A stretch of DNA of 64,000 bases from Nymphaea colorata. Taxonomy: Eukaryota > Streptophyta > Magnoliopsida > Nymphaeales > Nymphaeaceae. The notes beneath the pieces were generated by a model that ran no database searches, was not told where the DNA came from, and saw only the letters and a list, made by a program, of their open reading frames with translations. Below, piece after piece: positions 26,201 to 37,500 of this stretch. Position 1 is the first letter of the stretch. Each line of letters starts with the position of its first letter. The DNA lies in NCBI RefSeq assembly GCF_008831285.2, contig NC_045138.2, positions 27,561,934-27,625,933 on the forward strand, in the 5' to 3' direction. The position numbers were made by a program, and so were the translations under genes.

Positions 26201-29200
26201 GTGCATGCTTAACATGCTCTGTTCTGGTTGTCCTTTGGTGTAAAACTTCCAGTCCAGAAACTCCTTCCAGAAAAAAGTGTCCTCATTGTTTTGGCCTATG
26301 ATAAAGGATGTACACTTCACAAAATCGACTCTGGACCTCCTTTAACTTGGGAGCTACCCACGTAGTCAGGCGTATGGAGCTTCTGAAGCATTGTTGTCTG
26401 CTTCTAATTGTTTGATTGTAGTTTCACTAACAGCAGCATTGCACTGCAGGAAAGGTACATGGTCAGTATGGTGTGCTTCAGAGATGAAATTTCAGCTGTA
26501 TTACATGATCATTATGGTGGCCCTGGAAAACCATTGCTCTTTCTCTTGCATGGGCTTAACACAGACAGCAATAATTTCTCTAAGCCTGCTCAATTTGAGG
26601 TAATGTGGAAACATCAGCATTATATATCTTAAGTTTTTTTGTCTTGCGTTCTAAGAAGTTCAGAAGAACGCCGTTGAATATGCCAAAGTTCTCAAACAAA
26701 TAACGCTGCTGGTGTTACGGTTTGTATGCTACTCACCATCTCTTGTTTTCCAAATCCGAGGCTAAAAGTTATCATGGTTCATAGTGGTACACCAAGTAAA
26801 AGTAATAATTTGTTGCATGCTATCAGTGATTGGTCCAGATTGGACTTAAAATCATAAGATATATTTTTCTTGTATTAAAAGGATAATTTTTGTCTAGGAC
26901 TAACAGTCCTATAGTCGTCACTTTTGTTTGTGGGATAGTCTAGGAATATGTATTCTAGTACCTTAGAGGCTTAGACAATAACCTGTACAGCATATTAAGT
27001 GTGGTGAAGGAACATGGATGCCAAACAAGAGTATTTGAACTTAAGAAACCAATAGCTGTGGAAGGATCATCGTACAAGATGATTGTGGCAGGTGCCTTCA
27101 TGAACAATAAGATGCATATCTACTCTTTTGAGGAGCACAGCCAAAAAGGCTTGTCTAGCCACCGCCATTTTGTCATCGATCTTGGATGCTATTATCATTT
27201 TTTTTTGCCTCAAAATTGAAGTTGAACAGAACTATTTTAATTAATCGTGTGATTATACTTTGTAGTGTTTCCCATAACCATGTGTCTTGGTGGGCTAGTC
27301 ATCCAGAAATTTTGTAAGACGTATCTTATTGTGCAATTCTGTGCCACCGTGTCCTTTACCTACGCTTTGGCAACAGTATGTCTATTTGACATTGTGGTTA
27401 CTGGAAACTTCTGTCTACCTTGGAAGGCTCTCTTCCTGGGAAGCTACTTTGAAAGTGGGAAACTAGGCATCTCCTAAAATCAGTTCACTTGTCATAGGGT
27501 TCATGGTTTGATGAGCATCAGATTTTCAACCTAAAAAGGGATTTTGACTAAATTATAGGCTATAGACTTCATGAGTGTCATTCATAACTCATATAATATG
27601 ATTCCCATAATCTGAGATTTCCATATATTTTTTTCTATAATTTCTCAAAATGTTATGCACCTAACAGGGTAACAGCTTAGTTTGCATCTTATAACCTTGC
27701 TCCCCCTTTCCCCTTTCATTCATATGAAGATCCTTGTTTGTCTCCCTCATGTTCTGTTGCTTCTTGATTCTACTTCCAATTTTTGGAACTCCTTATATTT
27801 GTAAAACCTTTGCCTGCATTAATTGGTCTGGACATGATTTTTACTTCTTAATCTTGTGTAGTTTTACTCTCTCTTTCTCTCTCATGCCCAAATACGTGTG
27901 CATACTCATGTATAGTTGTATAAAAGATTCATGGTTTTGGTTTATCTTCTCCCCATAATGTAGGAGATGGAGAAGTTTGACACAGATCAAAGTTTCCTAC
28001 ATCCTATTTTGTCAGAGTGTCGTGTATTCAAGTCTGAGTTGGAGCTTGCCCTCATACAGTATGCTAATGACATAAGTTCAGCTGCTCATGTTGAGGTAAT
28101 GTTCAATTCCTCTGGTATCCTGTAGGTTGGGTGCTTAAATATAGTGTGTGTGTCTGTTTGTGTATGTATTACTATACTTTATGTGCTACAGGTTTTGTTT
28201 ATGAAATGTAATATCATGAATATGTCATTTTTAGTGGTTAGTTCATTGTGGACTAGTGGGATTTGTTTGTTAAGTGCGCAGTAGGATATGTTCTCACTGA
28301 AGTCATATAGTTAAAGTTCACAATGCTCATGCTTTATCTATATATTTCATCTCTCTTCTTGTTTGTTAACAGAAATTTTAGTCTGTTAGGAGTTGGCAGT
28401 TTGTTTCATATACTTAGCATTCTTGACATGCTCATCAATGGCATGCGACTGTTTCTTCCAACAATAAGTAGAAGTAGATATAGTTCATACGGAAACTCCA
28501 AATAGAAAAATTGCACTTTCATGTTTATGAAGTTGTTACTGCAACTTCTATTGATGTTATGTGGTAGTACTAGGATGCTTGGGTGCAACAGATTAGTAGA
28601 TATACTCCATTCTCTTGTTTGTAAAGCTCTTACAACTATATAAATTTAGTTTTATGTTATGTCATGATCTATGCTGTTAAAACTTAAAACTGCTCAGTGC
28701 AGCCTAGGCTGTCAGCTGGGCCTAGAGGCTAGGTGGGATTAGTTGGGACTAGGTATGGTAAAGTGTCCCCTCTTAAAATGAAATATCAATATTTGAAATT
28801 AACAATAAAACTGAAACATTTCACAATAAAAGACTTGTGATTTTTCAATTTATCAAGCAACTAATATCCATGTGATGCACACAAAGATTCCGTAGCATGA
28901 CAATAAACATGTATAAAAGTTTGACTATTGAAAATGTAATAAGGTTGAGCAATGAAAGTTAAAAGGTTGCATAGCAGTAAGGAGAGCAGGTCATCTAGGA
29001 ACACCCAGCTAAGGCTGGAGGGCCTAGGCATGTTCTTAGCAACAAAGGTTAGCATGAGGACATTTTGGGTTCAGAAGTTTATGCTTTCAGTTATGAAAAA
29101 CCATGAATTCCTTTTACATATGTGTGTGTTTGTGTTTTAGAGAGAGAGAGAGCATGTTAAAATCATTAAAGCCCCTTCGGTGGATAACCAAGCTTTTTGA

Positions 29201-32200
29201 ATTTTTATTGCCATAAAAATGTGGTGAATTTGTTAAACGTCTGGTACATACTTGTTGACCTTTAGTCCTTATGAACACCCCTTTATTATTTGTTTGGCTT
29301 TAATTTTGCTAAAATACTCATTAGCAGGATTTTTAATTTAGCAAACAGGTACCACCATTAGGGTGACCAAGGCTGCTGCATGCTCCTATAAGATTAAGTT
29401 GGACTTATTGGTCAAAGAAATAATAATCTGTAAACGGCACATTCTTTTATCTAGAATTTTGTATTTTTGCTTTTCTTTATACAGTTTTGTATCTGTATCT
29501 ACACATTAGTTATGAAATGAAGTTCTATGCCTCTTGAGATTCATAAAATTGTCTTTGTCTTCAATTCTTGTACTAATGAAGGCATTGTGTCACATTTTCA
29601 CCCTTCTCTTATTCAGGTAATGCAGAGGACCAAAGTTGGAATGAAAGAATATCAGCTAGAAAGCATATTTTTACATTATGTCTACATGTATGGTGGTTGC
29701 AGGCATTGCTCATATACTTGTATCTGTGCCACAGGTGAAAATAGGTTGGGTACTTGGACTTTTCCCAAGTCTCATACATGCTGAGTCTCTATTTGAAGCA
29801 AATAAATGCAGAATGAATATCTGATTCTGCTCTTGAATATAGTGTGTGAGGATGTTATTATCTGTAGATTGATAACTTCCCTTCATAATTATCTTGCTGG
29901 ATTTTGGTTATCATAAACAGCACTAGGCCTTGGCTGCAAGAAGCATGCCTCTACATTTTTACTATAATTGGCAAAGTTCCTATGGTGCTAATATTCTCCT
30001 TCGTTTAGTTAGTTTTCTGTCATGTTTTCATTTATTCTAAAGGTCTTTTTTCTTTCAGTGCTGTTCTTCACTATGGCCATGCTGCTGCTCCAAATGATAG
30101 GGTATGGTTTCAATCCTTAGTCTTTCTTCTGGTTGTCGTTAGAGAAAGTTTCCTTGTTATTTAAAATGTAATTCTTCATTTTCTTCAAAGACCTGTTTAA
30201 GTCTTGGCAGCTTGGCTATGTTCATGAACATGATTATTCTCTTTACAGTTATTGATTCTTTGTCTTGTGTTGAATATGTTTCTTATGAAATAATGCTTGT
30301 TTTATATGGCTAATCATGTCTCAGGATTTTGTTTGGTTTTTTAGGGAAAAAAGCACTTAATAGTTTTGGAAGAATGATGATTTAAGATGAGGATCAGAAC
30401 CAAAAAGAGATTTTGAATTAGTAAAGTTGGTTATTGGGTGAAACGGTCACTTTTTACCCTAGTTTTCCATTTAACTTCCCTGGCCTGAGTAAATCATGCC
30501 CACTTGCTATGGTTTTCTCCTATGGTGGTCTGCATCTCAAGGGCAACATGTTTTAAAAGCTTGGAGTAAGTTCATCCTATAAATCTTGAAGGCCAAATGA
30601 ATAGGTGGAAGTTTTCCCTACTGTTTGTAAAGCCTAGCATGTCATATATAGGACTAGGAGACTAAGATTTAGGCTAAACTAGTCTAATCACGCTTATTGT
30701 TGTGTCCAAACTGGATAAATCCTTGCGAACCTACGTAAAAGAGGTGCATTAACCCTGTCAAGCTATGCGGCACGGAAATGGATACGGATATAGATAAAGG
30801 GCATAAGGAAAGGAAATCTCTGAAAAAAAACGTACTGGTATGACCTACTCCCTCTGTCTCTTTATTTCTATATATATTTGATGGTTGTGGGTACAACCAT
30901 GAAATTGAATACGTCCTATAGGTGTGGGTATGGATATTAGTCTACTAGATATGCCTGCCATTTTTTTTTTGGTTCAAAATTTGTATTTTGAACAGAAAAG
31001 GGGAACAAGTGAGGGATATGCATATAGAAACACAAATTATTTACAATTGTACTAAATTGTACAAAAATGTCCATAATGATTTATGTCCTTTTAGGCATGC
31101 GTGTGTTAGTTAGACCCTTGTCAATTGATGCCAAGAGTCACACCTCAGGTGTTGAACTCTTAACCTCCTTTAACTTGAAGAGTCTCAACTCTCAAGTCCT
31201 ACCATTTAGCCAGGTGGATGGGGCTCGTGGTGGTATTACCTTTTATGAAGTTGCAGATGTCAATTGCAACCAAAAATTCTAAATTATGTCTAAATCTAGT
31301 ACACATTGCAAGGCAACGAGAGATGCCACCTGCTTTTTCTGTTCATTCTTTTCCAGAGTGGAGCACTCAATTGTTCTTCTCTTTTTTATGGACAGGGCAG
31401 CCTAACACTGACTTAATGGGTACTATTATTACTGAGATCACTCTAAGTTGATAATCTTGTGGCTATGGAGAACAAATCCAATCAGATGGTTAGTTTTATT
31501 GCACAATCTTTCTGACTGGGTGAAAGATGGAAAAAAGTCAGTCATGCACAACCACTAATGACCTCAAAAAGTAAAGGATTAGCACTCCTTTTTAGAAGAT
31601 TCAGTTCTATACATGCACGTGGAAGGTAAAAAAAAAAAAATCTTTCTTTTCTCACTTAGGAACCATATGAGATGAAAGTCTCATGCTTGATTTTGAATGA
31701 GGCTGTTGTCCCTAACCATTATTAATTAAATCTAGATTGTATCATAAATGGATTAAATGTGTTAATTTAGATCAGAAACCCAGATGACCCATACTCAGAA
31801 GTCCCCAAGTGCAAAAGCAGGGGCAAAGTTGCTTTTGAACAGCTAAGCATCCTGTGTTGAATTGTAGCCCAATTGATTTGCCTCATCATAAACATGCTAG
31901 GCTTGAATCTACTCTACATAATGTCCAGTTTTCTTTTTCTTTCTTGATATTCCTTTAAGCACACCCCCCCCCCCCCCACCCCCCTTTCACCTACTTGCTC
32001 TTACCTATCCTGGTACGTGTCCCCCACATGCCATCTTTTTTATCGCTTCCCCATCCAGTTAATGGTGGTGGTGAGCCCTCATTTTTCTCTTTCATATCAC
32101 AGTTCTTGAATACTCTCCAGCTTGTTATGTCATTTTGGGTAAACAAGTATAATCTCCAAAATGAAGCTCATAATAAATTTCTGTCAGCTGGCAATAAGAG

Positions 32201-34492
32201 CCATGCATGGTGACTACAGTCTCCTTGTGGCCAATCTTTTTTCCTCGCTATCTCTCCCATAGCAATTAGCTTATTTGTTCGTCTTTCTGAGGATTACCAT
32301 GTGAACCACATCCATCTCCTCCAATCATCTAAAAGAAATATAAGTTGTGAATTTTCCATAATGGACCCTCATTATGTGGCCTCCCTGAACCTTTCATCGT
32401 CAGTAATCACTATGATCACTATGCATTTTCTCCTCTTCTAAATTGTTGGATCCTTATGGCTACTATGATGGATTTTGTTGGAGAGATTTGCTACACTGTA
32501 ATCATCTCTAAGGAACTTAGAGATTTCTTCATCTTTTCATGCCTTCTCAACTATTTGTCATGGTGTTGCTTTTTCATTAAACTCTGCCAGGTTCATTAAA
32601 CTCTGCCATTTAAATGATTTGATGATATATTTAAATTTGCCAAAATTTGAAGAAATTCACATAAGTTGGCAATAATTTGGTGAAAAAGAGCGTCTTATAT
32701 CTTCTTGGTGATACTGCCATTTCCGACCATCCATTCTTCCTTTTCAGGAAAGTAGGGTTTTTCAGCAGTTTTGTGAACAATTGCCACTTGTCATATTGCA
32801 GTCTGATTTTCAGTTATTTCACTACATAGAATTGTTATTAGTATTTATTGTGTTTTATAGCTATTATAATTATTTTAAGTAAGGAAAATATTTAGTTTGT
32901 TTGTTTCACTTAAACATCTGTATCCTTTATAAGTTCTTCTGATCACTTGCATCAATTGGTTGGCTTTTTCCACAGATGAAGCTGCAGGCTAACTGGCTAG
33001 AGTTCATTACCAAGATTTGTTGCATCAATTCTGGCTCTTCCAATGATGCATACCGTAAAAATGATTTTCTTGAGGTGACCATAGGAGTCGTATTTTGTGT
33101 TTGAGTTGCCCATTCTATTTCAGGATTCTTAAAAGATACATACATACGTATATATATATATATTATCATAGCTACTAACATATATGGTCACATTATGCTA
33201 TTAATGTAAATATTGATAAATATTGCTTCTTGTTCATGTAAATATTTTTTTCTCCTTTATGGGGATTCTTTTTTTTATTTCTATAATATATGTAATGTCC
33301 CAGGGGAACTGCAGTCAAAGCTAGTCTAGCTGTTGGGAGTTGGCCGTTGAGCACTTCCAGCAGCTAGTTATTGGGCCTCTCTTTTCTATAAATAAATGCG
33401 CTCTTCTTGTATTAGGAATGCATCCTTGTGTGCATTGTTACGGATATAATAAGATCTCTTTATTATTTATCTATGTGATTATATCCCTTACTTCTCTTGT
33501 GATAGATGGTTTGGGATATCAAGCGAGAAATGGTTTAAAAAATTAAAAGCTTTCTATTTTCGTATTGTGTATGAGAGGCTTCAATTCTTACATGGTATTA
33601 GAGCTTGGGCCGATTTAAGACTGCTTGAAGTATACAATTGGTTCTGCCTTCCAATCCATGCCAAAGAACTTTGGCTGACTTAAGAAGGCATAGTGGTGCT
33701 GCCTTGGGTTCTATGCCAAAGGTTATGCTTCTCCTTTGTTATGATCTACCTTCACTCCCGTGGTCTCTCCTTATTCCTTCATCTTGGGAGATAAAAACAA
33801 CTCAATTGTCTCCTACAAACTCAACTCACAAAACTATGTATGTGAGCTTTGACTATGAAGTATCACATTTGAGTGATGGCTTCAAAGAGAAGCCTTCTCT
33901 TGAACTTGCTAAGAAAGTGGGACAAAACATCAAAGGGCTTGGATGGAGATAAGAGAATGAAAGCCTTGGAGGATTGTGAGAATAGCTTGAAAATTGACAT
34001 AAAAAGCATTCAAGGTAATATCTTGAAATCTCAATAGTGTAGAGCTGAGTATGAGAGCATCTTCGAAAAATGAATTCAAGAAAAAATATTGTGTACCAAT
34101 ATCATTTGGAAGATATCATTTGGAAGAAAGCATTCATGGTGCCAAGCCAAGTGACTTTTTGTGTTCCATCACCAAGTTGTCAGATGAAATGTCATTCTTA
34201 GAACTCAGGTTGGGATGTATCCAAGTCTCCAAGATTTTGAAATTAGACAAACATCAAATTGAGGAGCAATAGTTTTTCCAGTTTCTCAATGGTTCGAGGG
34301 ACCTTATATCACAGAGACACCCCTAGGAGGGCATTGTACCCTTCTCGAGATGGCTGAACAGGTCGTGGAAATGGGACACGGCTTGGTCATGGCTGGCTCA
34401 TTTGTATCTTTTGTATATTTTGGTATTTTATAAATATAAGCAATGAATGGATGTATTTGTTTGCTTAAAATCTTATTGTTGCTCCCTGTTGC

Positions 34493-34525
<33 letters not shown>

Positions 34526-37500
34526 GTAAATATATATGTATATATAGTTGTGTTCCTACACCCAAGGTTTTTGAAAAATGTTTCGCACTGGTGTCTGCAC
34601 CCACATGACATAAGCTAAGGCTAGAATTTGAGCAAGCTAGGTCTGACTTGCTCCAGCAGCCAAACTTCCCTCTATAGAAGAAGCCTTATCCAAGTTGCTT
34701 ATAGAAGAAACAAGACTTAAGGAACTCTCATATAAAGGCATAGATTCCATCATGGCTGTATCCATGCCTGGAAGTAATGTTAGACCATATACACCACCTC
34801 AAGTGTCAATATTTCAACTCAAGAAAGATATATTGTCACGACTGTGGAGAGACCAAACATAGTAATCCTAAGTTCAAAAAGGATCATCACTGTAGGCAGT
34901 AATGCGAAGACATTGGATCCATGTCTACTACCCAACTTGTCAATGCTCTTAAACTGCTTCTAAAAAGAGAAGTACCTATAACCATGGTTACAGTAGCTTC
35001 CACTCGGAGATCTAGTCTAAATGGATTAGTCCTGCATCAAGATAATAAGATCTTTTTTTATTGATTTGTGTGATTATATCTCTTATTTGTGATAGAGCGC
35101 ATTCATAGTGAGATATCAATGAGATAATGTTTTATGGAAGTACTGTACAAGCTATCTATTTTCGTATTGGGCATTTGAGACTTCAATTCTTACAAAGGTT
35201 AGATTCTATTGCTCCAGGTGTTTTAATCTGTTGTTCTCGTGAGCTACACAGTGAGTGAACTATCAGAAAATTTTCCCTTATTTAGTGAATGCTTTTTGTC
35301 TTCTTACCTAATTCTGATGTCCTTCTTTGTGGCCTCCAGCCAGTAGACATGGGGCACAATCGTGCTCGAGTGCAGTCTAATCACTTGCACTGAAGTAACC
35401 TTGTTCAGTATTTTGCCTACCATGCTACGGAGTTCTATATTTTGATAGATTTATGTGCCAGAAGATCAGATGTTTAACCTAAGCTTGTATTGTGTATTTT
35501 CCTGCTTTGGTTGTATGCTTGCAAAATCCATCTCTTTTACATCTGATGAACTTTTGTGTTGTATATAGAACAGTTCTTCTTTAGAAGAAATGCTTCTCAG
35601 GTTTTGTATCTTAATATTTTCTTCTGGTTGCAGATCTTGAATGACGGAGACATGGCATTGTTTGACATGGGAGCAGAATACCACTTCTATGGTTCGGATA
35701 TAACATGTTCTTTCCCTGTGAGTGAATTCTCTGGGAGATACAAAGCAACTGCAAAGCTAATTAAATGCCATAAAATCATCTTCCCTGTATTACCAAAACT
35801 ATAGTGGATTCCAGTAAAACTTGAATGTTGTTTGTTCGCATATAAGAAAAGCACAAGCTGTCTTCATCGTCTTCTTTTGTTTCATATTACTAATTTGTTT
35901 GCATTTGTGCTGTACTGATTGTCCTGTTGGTTGCTGCTTATAAGCCAGTTTCCTTCTTGTCTGATGCAGGTTAATGGTAAATTTACTGCAGACCAGCGCC
36001 TTGTGTATGATGTAAGTGCACTGAGAATGCCAATTTCGGACTAGTAAAGTTCTTTTTGTTAGGACTGTGATGGACCAAGCAAAATAAATATGTCCATTTG
36101 CATTCTGAATTTTATTGTCCTAGTACATTTAAAAGAAAAAAGACTTAGTGTATAATCTCTCTCTCTCTCTCTCTCTTTTATTGAGATTATTAAACTCCTT
36201 AATGCTGTCTACTCATCCATAAATCAATATGAACCTTTTTAGGCTGTTCTGAAGGCTCATAATCTTGTTATATCTACAATGAGACCCGGAGTAAGCTGGA
36301 CAGAGATGCACAAGTGAGTTCACGCAACTTGGTAATTCCAAGTAACTAAGAGTTCATCCATGCTATTTTATATTGTTGAACAAGAGACAAAACACTCTAA
36401 ATTGAATCAAATGATGAATGTAAGGTTTAATCACCAAATTAAGACAAACGTCTGAAAGGGAGTCACTGGTTCTTTTTTTTTGTTCCTTTCATCATACTGA
36501 TTTGCATCTAATTTCCTGCCATATTTTTAGTTCGTGGCTTCTTTTTTCTGATGATATAATTGTATTCCTGTAGTGGTAGTTTGAGCGTATCAGGATTGTG
36601 AAAAATACTGATTTTTTTTTTAGGCTAGCTGAGAAAACTATTTTGGACTCCCTGAGAACAGGAGGCATCCTTATTGGGTAAGCTTGTGCAATTTGTATGT
36701 ATTTCATACTTTCCTTTCTAGAAATAGTATCTGAAATATCATGCCTCACAGTATTTTATTGAATATGGATCATGAAGTGATGTTGATGAAATGATGGAAG
36801 CAAGACTTGGTGCTGTTTTCATGCCACACGGACTGGGACATTTTCTGGGGATTGATACTCATGATCCTGGTGGCTATGGGAAGGTATTCTCTCTGTTTCC
36901 CCCTCACACACTCATAGTATCAGGATTTATGCTTTCAAAAATGTTGGGAGTTAGTTTAAAAATTGCCCATTTAGCTGGCATCTGAGATCTATTGATAGCA
37001 AGAGTTGATATATTTTATGTTTGTTGACAGTTAGTTTTAGATATCATCTTCTTCCTAGTCAGCATCAGGGTACTGTAGCTTGGTGCTATTCACTTTCATC
37101 CATTTAAATGCACCATTATAAAATTTTATGGTTATGTTTTCCTTTATTTTTGTAGGGCATGGACAGGCCAACAGAACCAGGACTGAAGTCCCTTCGGACG
37201 GTGCGGGTGCTTCAAGAGGACATGGTGTGCATTTCTCTTCAGAACCCTGTCATACTTCTGCTTCCTAGGATTTTTCTTTTCATGTTTTTTGTTTTTTTGT
37301 ACTAGTGATTCACTTGAGTAATCTGTATCAGAACTAAGCGTGAAGCTGTTGCTTGGCTAGGTCCCCTTGAATTGTGCTTGAGTTATCCATGTCATTCTGG
37401 TTATTTACTATGAAGTTATGAACACTTTACTTAGAAAAAAGTAAACAAAATAGCCGATGTCATAGGTATTTTAAATTTCACACACATATAAGGGAAGTTA

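Larger units (their letters stand above)
33291..35194 (+). mobile_element. Degenerate copia-like LTR retrotransposon, internally deleted
   Basis: The left LTR (33291-33592) begins TGTAATG and ends TTACA. It holds a TATA-like ctataaata (about 33387) and is followed immediately by a primer-binding site. A truncated right LTR (about 35040-35194) matches the last 150 bp of the left LTR, including ctattttcgtattg and the ending cttcaattcttaca. The 1.45-kb interior has only gag-like debris, with no protease, integrase or reverse transcriptase. It lies in prolidase intron 8, in the same orientation as the gene. Five-bp flanks (atata, aaggt) do not match, consistent with right-end truncation or decay. 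Confidence 0.85.
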
